A stretch of DNA of 64,000 nucleotides from CALKZN01 sp050633785 (GTDB lineage: Bacteria > Pseudomonadota > Gammaproteobacteria > Arenicellales > Arenicellaceae), in NCBI GenBank assembly GCA_050633785.1, contig JBOEHE010000047.1, positions 1-64,000 of the forward strand, in the 5' to 3' direction. A program made the translations under genes and the position numbers. Positions 44,707 to 53,996 of this stretch are shown here, in pieces (position 1 is the first letter of the stretch; every line of letters begins with the position of its first letter). Under the pieces are notes generated by a model. The model had not been told where the DNA came from and ran no database searches. It saw nothing but the letters and a program-made list of their open reading frames with translations.

Positions 44707-46764
44707 CTAATCGGCCTGGTAGTAAGCGCTGTAATAACCGCCATAACGGTATGATTTAATCCGCTCAATATTCGCTTGCGAAAGCACCAGGCCAGTCAGT
44801 TCCACATGAGCCGAATGCAAACGTTTCACCGCATCCTCCGCTATATGAGAACGGGTCTTGTCAGCTTCAACCACCATCACAATTGCATCAGCAATTTGCC
44901 CCAGAACAATCGCATCACTCGCCGGTAAAATAGGCGCTGTATCGATAATGACATGATCATATTGCTTACACAACTGCTCCAATACTGAGCGCATTTTCAC
45001 TGAAGCCAGCAGTTCCAGCGGATTCGGCGGTGGCATGCCGCAATTCAGTATATCCAGTTGCTCACAATCATGATCACTGACGATACAATCCTCCAACTCA
45101 ACAGCTCCAGCCACATAATCAACCAGGCCATGATCAGAATGCGTCTGGGTAACGTTCTTGATTCTCGGACGTCGCAAGTCAGCATCAATCAACAGAGTTT
45201 TGCCTAATTGAGCGAAAGACAAGGCCAGATTTGATGACGTTGTAGTCTTGCCCTCACCTTGCACTGATGACGTCACCAGAACTATTTTAGGCGGGTTATC
45301 CACATCAGAATAGACTATACCGGTGCGAATATGATTAATTGACTCGGCAAAAGGCGATCGCAAATCAGCTAGATATTGACGTTCAGCCTCAGCTTTTCCT
45401 TTTTCTTTAGTCCGAGGAATCACTCCCAGCAATGGCATTTGTAAAGCATCTTCAAGTTGCTGAGGTCCTTTGAAAGTAGTATCAAGTTGGTCTCGCAAAA
45501 ACGCCAGCAACATACCTAAAAACAAACCAGCCAAACCCCATAAAAATACTATTTTCTGCTTATCAGGATGTATTGGCGATGATGGCGCCAAGGCTTTATC
45601 AATAATTCGAGCACTGCTTAATCGGTCACTGGTAGCAAGATCAGCTTCACGAAATTTTGTCAGGAACAAATCATATAATTGCTGATTCACTTCAATATCT
45701 CGTTCCAATTTGGACAGTTCAAATTCCTTTTGTTTAGAGCCTCCAACACCTTTCGACGCATTATCGTATCGCGCCTTTGCGGCATAAAGCTCCGAACGCG
45801 CTGCGGTAATCCTGGGGTGCTTTGAGCCATAACGCTTACTAAGTTCGTCATAGCGAGCGCGTGCTGCAATATATTCCTGATTCAGAGATGATAATTGCTG
45901 CGAAGAAATTTCTTTAGTACGTTGTAAATCAACCGCTCCTTTATCCAACAAATAGTTCTGCAGTTGCTGCTCTGATTCCGTCAGGTTTTTGCGTACTTGT
46001 TCCAACCGTTGAACCAACCATGCACTGGTTTTTTCAGAACGACTCAACTGAGATTCCAAACCAGTATTTATATACGCTTCAACTAATTGATTGGCTATTT
46101 CAGCAGCAAACTCAGGATCAGGTGAGTCAAAAGACACTGCAATTAATTGTGACTTATCAGTTCCTCGAACTCGCACACCGCCCTGTATAACATTCACTAG
46201 CCAATTGCGTTTCTGCTGCCTTTCCAAGTCAGTCGTCACTAATTGATCAATTTTCTCAACAGAGAGATCAACATCGGTGATGATTCTCTCCATAAAGGGC
46301 AAACTGGCCAAGGTTTGCTTTAGTTTAACGCCAAAGGAAGGTGGAACCAGAATTTGACTCAAACCTTGACGATCTACTAGCTGTAAATTATCAACTACCC
46401 GTGTTGCTACAGTCCTGCTTCGCAGCATTTCATACTGGGTTTCGTAAAAGCGAAAGCCATAAGGGTTAAACAATATAGGTTGATTTGACGCGCGCGATAC
46501 CGATGGCTCGACCAACATTGTCAACTGAGCCCGATAAATAGGATCTTCATTAATTGCTTTCAGCGCACCAGCTATACAACCAATGATGAACAGTAATACA
46601 ATGCTCCATTTATACTGAAGTAAAGTGCTGAAGAGATGCTGTAATGACTTACTTTCCCGCCCCTTGCCAGTATCATTCAACCAATTATCCAAATACGCAT
46701 TAACCCTGGCTGATTCAGGCCTGCTTGATTTTTGACCAACATCAAGCGACTTATTCAAAACCAA
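44707..46764 (-). CDS. wzc: Wzc-type polysaccharide co-polymerase with tyrosine autokinase domain
   Basis: 685 residues. TM1 at about 52-70, a periplasmic Wzz/GNVR domain with coiled coil (about 230-380), TM2 about 400-420, then a cytoplasmic BY-kinase with Walker A VQGEGKTTTSSNLA near 498, Walker A' LLIDADLRRPR and Walker B HVIIDTAP. The tail has six tyrosines in the last 15 residues (SYRYGGYYSAYY), the autophosphorylation cluster. It controls chain length and export. The start codon is TTG and overlaps the end of the export gene by ten bases; no ATG fits. Confidence 0.92.
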   Translation of the reverse strand: MVLNKSLDVGQKSSRPESARVNAYLDNWLNDTGKGRESKSLQHLFSTLLQYKWSIVLLFIIGCIAGALKAINEDPIYRAQLTMLVEPSVSRASNQPILFNPYGFRFYETQYEMLRSRTVATRVVDNLQLVDRQGLSQILVPPSFGVKLKQTLASLPFMERIITDVDLSVEKIDQLVTTDLERQQKRNWLVNVIQGGVRVRGTDKSQLIAVSFDSPDPEFAAEIANQLVEAYINTGLESQLSRSEKTSAWLVQRLEQVRKNLTESEQQLQNYLLDKGAVDLQRTKEISSQQLSSLNQEYIAARARYDELSKRYGSKHPRITAARSELYAAKARYDNASKGVGGSKQKEFELSKLERDIEVNQQLYDLFLTKFREADLATSDRLSSARIIDKALAPSSPIHPDKQKIVFLWGLAGLFLGMLLAFLRDQLDTTFKGPQQLEDALQMPLLGVIPRTKEKGKAEAERQYLADLRSPFAESINHIRTGIVYSDVDNPPKIVLVTSSVQGEGKTTTSSNLALSFAQLGKTLLIDADLRRPRIKNVTQTHSDHGLVDYVAGAVELEDCIVSDHDCEQLDILNCGMPPPNPLELLASVKMRSVLEQLCKQYDHVIIDTAPILPASDAIVLGQIADAIVMVVEADKTRSHIAEDAVKRLHSAHVELTGLVLSQANIERIKSYRYGGYYSAYYQAD

Positions 46765-48326
46765 CTGGCCCCAACATTAATGACATCGCCTGGTTTCAAA
46801 TCCAGATACAGCTCTACCTTTTTTAATTGCTCCGGTTTTTCCTGCCCCGGAACCTCTCTTGATATACCTATTTTTCGTTTTGAAGCTCGGGGAGAAAAAC
46901 CACCCGCTAAAGCTACCGCTTTTTCTACAGTCAAACCTTTTCGATAAGTATAGCCGCCTGGTTTATTGACTTCACCATGCAGGTAGATAAACTGGTTAGC
47001 TTCTTCACTGACTTGAACCGATTCTTCAACAGTAATGATATCACCAGGTTGGATAAGCGTTTGACTGTCAATAGTTAAATTTTGCAGGAACAATTGATCG
47101 TTACGATACAGCTTAATGGTGTCTTTGACTGCTGTTCGACTGACCCCACCAGCGGTTGTCAGAACCTTAGCAATAGTCAGGCCTTCGGTATAATCATAAG
47201 AACCCGGCGTAGTAACAGCTCCTCTAACGTACAGTGGTCGGTAAGCCGTGATCACCAGATTAACTTTAGGATCACGCAAATAACCTGACGACAATTTATC
47301 GGCGATCAAAGCTTCAACGGAAGCTGCTGTTTTATCCTTTATTGAAATTTGCCCAATCAATGGAAACGAAATCAAGCCGTTTTCCGGGATTCGTTGATTC
47401 AACAGAGTCATGTCTGGTTCCCCAAATACGCTAATTGAAATAACATCTCCAGGGGTCAACAAATAGGTAAAATTACCACTTTGATTGGTATTAACTTGTG
47501 AAGCAACACTGGCACTTGCCGAAGGTGTTTCCGGCTTAACTGCTTGAGTTGTCACTGCCTGCGTTTCAATTTCCTGAATAGGGACATTCCTAGCATTGGT
47601 TGACTGTCCAGCAATTGCTGTTTGGTCTGTCGTATTCGTTGTAGAATCAGTTTGGCTCTCAGAAGTAGAGCTGTCCTCCTCAGTTACATCAACAAGCTGC
47701 GGCACAACAGTTTGTGCGACATTTGTTTTCTGGCCACTTTCCTGTGTCGAAATCTTATTAGCCATAATTGCCTGATATTGATTCATAGGCATTTTCAATT
47801 TAACCCAAGATGGTGCCTCAATCTGCAACCACTGCCCTGTATTAGCAATAACAACAGAATCATAACCTTGAGGCAAAGAGACTAAATATCGTGATTTTAA
47901 GCTTGGGCTTATATAAATTTTAGCCTTGTCTCTGGCAATTTCTACTCTATTATCCGGCAACTGTTTTGCAGCGGTACTTACAACCCAACCAGGCACACCG
48001 CCTTTGATACGGACATTTGCCCATTTCCCTTGCTTATCTATATAAATAATATCTTGTGCCCGTTGCATCGACAATGGCGGTAAAGGGATCTGGGAATTAT
48101 AAGTATACAACTGGATTGTCTCTTCAGTGTTTGTCACCGAAGGTGTAGCTGAAGAAGTTTTAACTGTCTTTTTCGATTGTTTAACTTCCCATTTACCATT
48201 AGCCGCTATTAATTGGTCAGCCATAATATTTTGACTGGCTACCTCTGGCTGTTCAACTTGTGCCACAACGGAAAAGTTCGATACCAGCAGGATAAAAATA
48301 GCGGAAAAGTAAGTTATATATTGCAT
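46755..48326 (-). CDS. Wza-like polysaccharide export protein with N-terminal SH3-like domains
   Basis: 523 residues. A Sec signal peptide ends near VVAQ and lacks a lipobox, unlike classical Wza. Residues about 70-180 hold two SH3b-like beta modules (KQGKWANVRIKGGVPGWV; NTGQWLQIEAPSW), then a Ser/Thr/Gln-rich linker (about 190-280). The Poly_export domain starts at YLLTPGDVISISVFG (about 287), with two SLBB domains near 365 and 445 (VRGAVTTPGSYDY; LHGEVNKPGGYTY). It should form or line the periplasmic/outer-membrane channel for the glycan. The SH3 part may bind peptidoglycan. The stop overlaps wzc. Confidence 0.88.
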   Translation of the reverse strand: MQYITYFSAIFILLVSNFSVVAQVEQPEVASQNIMADQLIAANGKWEVKQSKKTVKTSSATPSVTNTEETIQLYTYNSQIPLPPLSMQRAQDIIYIDKQGKWANVRIKGGVPGWVVSTAAKQLPDNRVEIARDKAKIYISPSLKSRYLVSLPQGYDSVVIANTGQWLQIEAPSWVKLKMPMNQYQAIMANKISTQESGQKTNVAQTVVPQLVDVTEEDSSTSESQTDSTTNTTDQTAIAGQSTNARNVPIQEIETQAVTTQAVKPETPSASASVASQVNTNQSGNFTYLLTPGDVISISVFGEPDMTLLNQRIPENGLISFPLIGQISIKDKTAASVEALIADKLSSGYLRDPKVNLVITAYRPLYVRGAVTTPGSYDYTEGLTIAKVLTTAGGVSRTAVKDTIKLYRNDQLFLQNLTIDSQTLIQPGDIITVEESVQVSEEANQFIYLHGEVNKPGGYTYRKGLTVEKAVALAGGFSPRASKRKIGISREVPGQEKPEQLKKVELYLDLKPGDVINVGASWF

Positions 48327-48424
48327 TATCTATTAATCTTAAAATAGTACGTTACGAAATTATCAAGAATTTATTGCATTCCAAGGAGCAAATTCATAAA
48401 CATGAACATATTTATAAATAATAA

Positions 48425-48470
48425 TGGGTAACCTTTAGCATCCCTCTTTAACACCCTAAAGAGTTACCCA
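48425..48470 (-). terminator. Rho-independent terminator after the BBP2_2 barrel gene
   Basis: TGGGTAACCTTTAG (48425-48438) pairs with CTAAAGAGTTACCCA (48456-48470) over 14 bases with one bulged A; the loop is 17 bases. On the minus strand it is followed by TTATTATTT. It sits in the 216-base gap between the barrel gene and the export gene, so it may limit read-through into the export operon, which would need its own promoter to the left of it. Confidence 0.6.
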
Positions 48471-48542
48471 AATATTTGAACGATAAAGCCAACTAAAACA
48501 ATGTAAAACAAGGTACAGCACAGTTTGTTTCCAATGTAATAA

Positions 48543-49865
48543 TTAAAAACGACGTAAGTCAGATTTAAGTGTAATACCAATATACTTTTCGTCATATGGT
48601 ATTCCAGAACGATTGGAGTCACGTTTGATTTTGCCGTAATTCAAACCAACGGTTAACCAACGACGCCATATGTAATCAACGTTCAAACCAAAGTCATCGA
48701 AATCATCCTCACGCGCATTATTAAATTCATCATTAATAGCTTTATAGTAGACACCCAAGGATAGCTGTTCACTTAACGCATGTGACCAGGAAACTCCAAA
48801 CAAGGAGCTGACAAAATAATCTGAATTATCATCGCCAGCTTCTTCTACCAGCTTTGAAGCATTCAAGCTGATTATAGAATAAGGGCGAAGGTTATAGTTC
48901 AAATTCACATAATAGCTGGAACCGTCATAGTCTTCACGACTAGCAAGCTCGAAGTCTTTATTTTGTTTACCAACGCTGACAACACCATTGAGTTTAGAAC
49001 TAGCGGCATAGCGTAGCCCTATCAAATAGGCATCAAGTTCACTGTCCAAATTCGCTGACGAACGATCATAATCTATATCCGTATTTTCAATTCGTCCGAA
49101 AGCCTTCAAACGTGCACCTATTTCATAGCTCACATCCAAGTGAATGGAATCAGATTCACGATTGCGATTAGCGAAAGGTCCAACAGTAGAGCCTTGAAAG
49201 TTATTTTCAAAATCGATATCGTTTTTCTCAAAGCCAAGGACTAAATTGAACCGACTGATACCTTTGCCATAGACCAAGTCAGCGCCAATGGTTTTTATAT
49301 CCACTTCATCGGGGCCTTCATCAAGCTCGTTAATATTATTGAGCTGACCAACACTTCCCAAAGTTCTACTGCCTGAAACACCACGTTCTTCATAGGTGTT
49401 ATTAACACCCGCATAAACATTTAAATCAAAGCGATTACTCACATCCAGACTCAGCATGCCGCGCAAATTAATTGCTTCGGAATCTTCCTGGTCGAATGTA
49501 TTGTGGCGATTTAGTAGAGCTGATGCTGCCAGATATAGAGAATGGCGACCAATATCATTGCGATACTCCAAACTCGGAGCAATCGTCAGCTTAGTATCGT
49601 TTTCTTCTGAGTCATTACGCCGACGAACATTGTCATGTCGGGAGTAAGAAACTTCAATTGAAGGGTAAAAGTCTTCCAACAAATCAAGAGCATTCTGTAA
49701 ATCACGGTCTCGTGTCAATGAACTGTCGTTGAATGAACGAAAGGTATTAGAAGCGGGTGAAACCCCATTATTGGTGATTTGTACATTCGCCACTTGTGCC
49801 TGCGCGGTGCCAACCACCAGCAAAGCAGATAACACGGTATAACGGGACTGAATCCACATCTTCAT
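48543..49865 (-). CDS. Outer-membrane beta-barrel protein (BBP2_2/VpsM-like)
   Basis: 440 residues. Signal peptide MKMWIQSRY...GTAQAQV, then a long run of alternating amphipathic strands ending in a final aromatic/Arg strand (KSDLRRF). The segment FYPSIEVSYSRHDNVRRR and the following LTIAPSLEYRND pattern fit putative beta-barrel porin 2 (BBP2_2), the outer-membrane partner found in vps-like exopolysaccharide clusters. It is likely the outer-membrane pore or anchor for the glycan. 41 bases separate it from the unknown gene upstream. Confidence 0.82.
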   Translation of the reverse strand: MKMWIQSRYTVLSALLVVGTAQAQVANVQITNNGVSPASNTFRSFNDSSLTRDRDLQNALDLLEDFYPSIEVSYSRHDNVRRRNDSEENDTKLTIAPSLEYRNDIGRHSLYLAASALLNRHNTFDQEDSEAINLRGMLSLDVSNRFDLNVYAGVNNTYEERGVSGSRTLGSVGQLNNINELDEGPDEVDIKTIGADLVYGKGISRFNLVLGFEKNDIDFENNFQGSTVGPFANRNRESDSIHLDVSYEIGARLKAFGRIENTDIDYDRSSANLDSELDAYLIGLRYAASSKLNGVVSVGKQNKDFELASREDYDGSSYYVNLNYNLRPYSIISLNASKLVEEAGDDNSDYFVSSLFGVSWSHALSEQLSLGVYYKAINDEFNNAREDDFDDFGLNVDYIWRRWLTVGLNYGKIKRDSNRSGIPYDEKYIGITLKSDLRRF

Positions 49866-49906
49866 ATTACTTCCTCAATTATTTATATATTATCAACGCA
49901 ATCAGA

Positions 49907-51283
49907 TTATAGCGCACATGGCGGTGAAGGACACCGTGGCGGCTCCGGCGGCTCCGGCGTTACTGGCGGCCTCGGAGGCGTCGGTGTTGGTGGCACTGGC
50001 GGTCCAAAACCACCATTACCTCCAGTGGTGGTACCTGGCGTACCAACCCCAGTAAAAGCAACACTGCTTGGACTCATTCCCGCCTGAACGGCGACATAAG
50101 CCAAATGGCGTAAACCAAGCCGATAAGGCTTCACTCGTTGGTTGTCAACGTAATAGAACACAACTGGCAATTCGGTATAACCTAGAGATTTGGCAACTGC
50201 AATTTTATCCAGCCTATTGACTACAGCGCCATCACCAAGCACTTCAAGCCCTGAGCCCAAACCATTGCTTGATTTATTATCATCACTAGAGCCACTGGCG
50301 CCAGCACTTGCACCACCGCCAGGTAATATAGTAATAATAAAAGATTCGCGAATGCCGTCCTGTTTTATACGGTTTTCTATTTCCTGCCAACGTTCAGAAT
50401 CTACATCGTCCTTTTCAGGCACGCGAAACACATCATACAACTCATCAATATCAGCGAGCGTATGATATTCGCGCAAAGACCATTCAGGTGTTGGAGTAAC
50501 CATCAGGTTATTACCATTATAATCAGCAATGACACTTTTCACAGTCACTGGCTGTGTCATACGCGAAACGGGTCGTTCAAAATTGTCATTAAAAACAAAA
50601 ACAACAGGCAATGTGCTGTTATCATCCGCTTTATTAATTCGATCCAAGTCATTTATGACAACCGAGCCATTATCGGAAAACATCTGGATAAAAATAGGTC
50701 TGCCTGGCTTCGGGTTCTTTGACAAATCGTCTTCTTTGTACCAATAATTATTGCTATCGTATTCCTTTACTAATTCTTTAAGCTCAGAAACAGCCACTTG
50801 CATATGAGACTCGCCATAATGCCACTCTGGCGTGAAGGATAGAATCTCTCGATCATCAAAAAAGCGTTTCAGCACCTCTCTGGCGGAATCCTCCTTATCC
50901 ATATCGTCAAAGTCATAGGTGGTAAAACGAATATTGTCAGCTGAATCCAAAAGAGGCAACAGGAATGCAGCCGATACATAATACTCCCGGCCACGATCAG
51001 AGTTATTACGAACAGCGGCTTCCAGAGTTTCATCAATAGGCAGCCCCATTGATAAGGAATGCGCAAAAATACCAATGGTTGGATCTTCACGATTAAGCAA
51101 TTCAATCATTTCAGCACGAGTAGCGTCACTCGCTTCTGAGTACAGAAAATTGCCGAAAGCAGTTTCTTCCTCTTTTTCCTGATCTTGTCCTGAAAGCTGG
51201 GCATAACCCGACAAGGTAAACATTGATCCGATAATTACAATCGCTGCAAAAATAGCGGACTTGCCTACTGTTAACAGTTTCAT
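49907..51283 (-). CDS. Unknown secreted protein with duplicated module and proline-rich tail
   Basis: The open frame reaches 51316, but the ATG at 51283 (MKLLTVG) has GGAG seven bases upstream and gives a normal signal peptide, so I use it (458 residues). A related module occurs twice, about 208-238 (INDLDRIN...LPVVFVFNDN) and 350-385 (VNRLDKIA...LPVVFYYVDN). Between them is a Gly/Ser-rich stretch. The C-terminal 50 residues are Gly- then Pro-rich and end in two cysteines. The family is not recognised. As first gene before the barrel and export genes it is probably an envelope component of the exopolysaccharide apparatus. Confidence 0.65.
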   Translation of the reverse strand: MKLLTVGKSAIFAAIVIIGSMFTLSGYAQLSGQDQEKEEETAFGNFLYSEASDATRAEMIELLNREDPTIGIFAHSLSMGLPIDETLEAAVRNNSDRGREYYVSAAFLLPLLDSADNIRFTTYDFDDMDKEDSAREVLKRFFDDREILSFTPEWHYGESHMQVAVSELKELVKEYDSNNYWYKEDDLSKNPKPGRPIFIQMFSDNGSVVINDLDRINKADDNSTLPVVFVFNDNFERPVSRMTQPVTVKSVIADYNGNNLMVTPTPEWSLREYHTLADIDELYDVFRVPEKDDVDSERWQEIENRIKQDGIRESFIITILPGGGASAGASGSSDDNKSSNGLGSGLEVLGDGAVVNRLDKIAVAKSLGYTELPVVFYYVDNQRVKPYRLGLRHLAYVAVQAGMSPSSVAFTGVGTPGTTTGGNGGFGPPVPPTPTPPRPPVTPEPPEPPRCPSPPCAL

Positions 51284-51642
51284 AGATAACTCCAAGTGCC
51301 TTAAGGCCTCATACAACTACAATTCAAGTATATCGCATACTCTAAAACAATCTCAAATAAGACAACTAAACCGTAGATGCCATATTGATATTCGAGTTAG
51401 TGCATACCAACTAAAATTCATTTAACGCGTGGCGCATTATAATAGATGAGTGAGTATACTTAATTCACAAATTCTGGAAAAAGCCAACTGGATACCATAG
51501 GAAACCCCCGCCACTTCATAACAAGCAACTCTTTAAAACACCCACACACCTGGTAGGATTCTAAACGCTTGTTAGCCTTCAGGCAAATGCTTGACTGCAA
51601 ATAAAAGAGTATTTAACAAAATTACACGGTCAAAAACACAAA
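51284..51642. other. 360-base gap holding the probable polysaccharide-locus promoter
   Basis: No gene seen between serS and the first polysaccharide gene, both read leftward. A TATAAT-like sequence lies near 51432-51440 on both strands, without a convincing -35 box. A JUMPstart/ops element (GGCGGTAGCGT), common before such loci, is not present. No clear terminator for serS is visible. Confidence 0.4.
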
Positions 51643-52911
51643 TTAAATGCTTTCAAGCCCTCCCATATAGGGTAATAAGCAGGAAGGAACCTTAATACTT
51701 CCATCCTGCTGCTGATAATTTTCCAATACAGCCACCAAAGTCCGCCCTACAGCAAGGCCAGATCCATTCAAAGTATGCAGCAATTGAGGTTTCTGATTAC
51801 CACTTCTATGACGAGCCAACATTCGTCGGGCTTGAAAGTCCTCAAAATTACTGCACGATGAGATTTCCCGATAAGTATTCTGCGCGGGCAACCACACTTC
51901 GAGATCGTAGGTTTTAGCCGCAGAAAACCCCAAATCCCCGCCACATAGATTAACTACTCTATAAGGCAGCTCCAACTGTTGCAAAACAGCTTCAGCATTA
52001 GCAGTGAGTTCCTCCAAGCGCTGGTAAGACTCTTCTGGCAGAACCGCCTGAACCAATTCAACTTTTTCAAACTGATGCTGGCGAATCATGCCTCGCGTAT
52101 CACGCCCGTAGCTGCCCGCTTCCCGGCGAAAACAAGGCGTATGAGCGGTCATTTTAATAGGCAGGTCAGCCGTATCAACAATAGTGTCTCGCAGAATATT
52201 AGTAACTGGAACCTCTGCTGTTGGTATCAAGAAATAATCATCCTCTGATTGAGTTCGAAACTGATCATCCAGGAATTTTGGCAATTGACCAGTGCCATAC
52301 AAACTGTCCTGATTCACAAGATAAGGCACATACACTTCAGTATAACCATGGTCACGAGTATGAGTATCAAGCATAAATTGAGTCAAAGCCCTATGTAGAC
52401 GAGCCATCCCATCACGCATAACAACAAATCTTGAACCGGTTATTTTAGTCGCCAGCTCAAAATCCAAACCAGCATTAACGGCACCAAGATCGACATGATC
52501 TTTGACGTCAAAATCAAACTGGCGTGGTTCGCCCCAACGACGTATTTCGACATTATCATCTTCCGACTGGCCGGCCGGAACCGACTCATGGGGAATATTT
52601 GGCATAGATTTAAGCAACGCATCCATATCCAAGCGAACCTGTTCCATCTCAGCCTGTTTGCTTTTCAGCTGCTCAGCCATCTCATTAACCTGCTGCATTA
52701 AAGCAGCAACGTCGCCACCTTCCGCTTTGACCTTACCAATCTGCTTAGACTGGCTTTTGCGCTGCGCCTGCAAAGCTTCAGCTTCCACCTGCACAAGTTT
52801 ACGCTGCGATTCCAGCTTTTCATAGGCAGCAACATCAAACTGATAGCCGCGTAATGTTAATTTTTCTGCCACAGTGGCAGCATCTTGTCTCAATAGTTGA
52901 GGATCAATCAT
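51643..52911 (-). CDS. serS: Seryl-tRNA synthetase
   Basis: 422 residues, full length. The N-terminal coiled coil (about 30-105) binds the long variable arm of tRNA-Ser. The class II catalytic core shows motif 2 TPCFRREAGSYGRDTRGM and motif 3 GSGLAVGRTLVAVLENY. It charges tRNA-Ser with serine in the cytoplasm. It is followed leftward by the polysaccharide locus and preceded by crcB at 50 bases. Confidence 0.97.
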   Translation of the reverse strand: MIDPQLLRQDAATVAEKLTLRGYQFDVAAYEKLESQRKLVQVEAEALQAQRKSQSKQIGKVKAEGGDVAALMQQVNEMAEQLKSKQAEMEQVRLDMDALLKSMPNIPHESVPAGQSEDDNVEIRRWGEPRQFDFDVKDHVDLGAVNAGLDFELATKITGSRFVVMRDGMARLHRALTQFMLDTHTRDHGYTEVYVPYLVNQDSLYGTGQLPKFLDDQFRTQSEDDYFLIPTAEVPVTNILRDTIVDTADLPIKMTAHTPCFRREAGSYGRDTRGMIRQHQFEKVELVQAVLPEESYQRLEELTANAEAVLQQLELPYRVVNLCGGDLGFSAAKTYDLEVWLPAQNTYREISSCSNFEDFQARRMLARHRSGNQKPQLLHTLNGSGLAVGRTLVAVLENYQQQDGSIKVPSCLLPYMGGLESI

Positions 52912-52961
52912 TTAGATAACTCAGTACGTAATAGAAATCGAAAAAATACAACAACCGCCAG

Positions 52962-53339
52962 TCAGGACAATTGTTTCGCTAAAAATAAACCTAGAAAACA
53001 CATAAACACACACGCAATGACACTGGATGACATATAAAACAATGCTTTAAGCCAAGCCTGCTGCTCTATCAACTGCAAAGCCTCCAGTGAAAAGCTCGAA
53101 AAAGTGGTAAAACCACCCAACAAGCCCACTAAAACAGCATAACGAATGGACTCATCGATGGCCCATTTATGCAACAGCAACCACGACAAAAAACCCATCA
53201 AAAAAGACCCAACAACATTTACCAACAAGGTCCCATAAGGAAAGCCATTACCCAACATTCCAACCACTGCTCGCACTGCCGCAAACCTTGCTACAGCGCC
53301 AAGCCCTCCAGCAATTGCAATTAACCAATATGTTGTCAT
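52962..53339 (-). CDS. crcB: Fluoride channel CrcB/Fluc
   Basis: 125 residues with four membrane helices. Signature: GGLGAVARF near the N terminus, PYGTLLVNVVGSFLMGF with the pore Asn, and GFTTFSSFSLE with the Phe-box phenylalanines. It exports fluoride as a dual-topology dimer. No fluoride riboswitch is visible; the gene starts 11 bases after lolA and is probably co-transcribed. Confidence 0.94.
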   Translation of the reverse strand: MTTYWLIAIAGGLGAVARFAAVRAVVGMLGNGFPYGTLLVNVVGSFLMGFLSWLLLHKWAIDESIRYAVLVGLLGGFTTFSSFSLEALQLIEQQAWLKALFYMSSSVIACVFMCFLGLFLAKQLS

Positions 53340-53350
53340 CAGGTCTGGCG

Positions 53351-53980
53351 CTAAAAGTCGTTAATTACATCGGCACCCTCAGGGATTTCAAATGCAAACT
53401 CCTTAGAGGCAATTGACTTACGTGTCTGCACTGCACTCAACTGTAATTGGGTAGTTTGGCCCAAACCATCCACGATATTAATCGATGACAGTTCACCCCC
53501 TACAAAACCCAGTTTCATTTGTTGATACGTTGCCTCTTCTGACTTAGGAGTCAAGGAGTACCATTGCAAACCAACACTGGTTGGTAATATCTTAACCGCA
53601 AACAGTTCATCCAGACGAGCATCATTGGCAACCAGAATCAAGCTGGGCACTTGTGCCGTCGCATTTTTTAAACTTCTAACAATAACTTGCTCTAAATCCG
53701 GGTTATAAAAATAAATTTTTTTACCATCACTGATGATTTTCTGACCATCATCAGCATAATCCCATTTGAACTTTCCTGGTCGAGACAGAAAGAAACGACC
53801 AGACGTTTCGTCCAATAATTGCTTGTCAACACTGATTACTCTCTGGCTGAAATCCGCCTGCATTGCCGACAACTTTGATAACACGTTCTGCAGCTTGTCA
53901 GAGGCAGACTGTGCCTTCGCAGCGGCAGAAAAGTTCATAATACTAGCCACAACCAGGGCTGAAAAAATTACTCTTATCAT
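53351..53980 (-). CDS. lolA: Outer-membrane lipoprotein carrier LolA
   Basis: The open frame extends to 54079, inside ftsK, but the ATG at 53980 (MIRVIFS) lies just past the ftsK stop and gives a normal signal peptide ending near AKAQS, so I use it (209 residues; the family has about 204). Met at 54004 is a further option. LolA takes lipoproteins from LolCDE across the periplasm to LolB. Motifs: LSAMQADFSQ, SGRFFLSRPGKFKWDY and DGKKIYFYNPDLEQV. It is next to ftsK as in most gammaproteobacteria. Confidence 0.93.
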   Translation of the reverse strand: MIRVIFSALVVASIMNFSAAAKAQSASDKLQNVLSKLSAMQADFSQRVISVDKQLLDETSGRFFLSRPGKFKWDYADDGQKIISDGKKIYFYNPDLEQVIVRSLKNATAQVPSLILVANDARLDELFAVKILPTSVGLQWYSLTPKSEEATYQQMKLGFVGGELSSINIVDGLGQTTQLQLSAVQTRKSIASKEFAFEIPEGADVINDF

Positions 53981-53996
53981 ATTTCTATACCAACGA

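Noticed and set aside
51284..51642. JUMPstart/ops element or sigma-54 promoter before the polysaccharide locus
   Set aside because: No GGCGGTAGCGT on either strand, and the one TGGC-rich stretch lacks the -12 GC at the right spacing.
53340..53350. Fluoride riboswitch before crcB
   Set aside because: Only 11 bases separate the gene from lolA, leaving no room for the aptamer.
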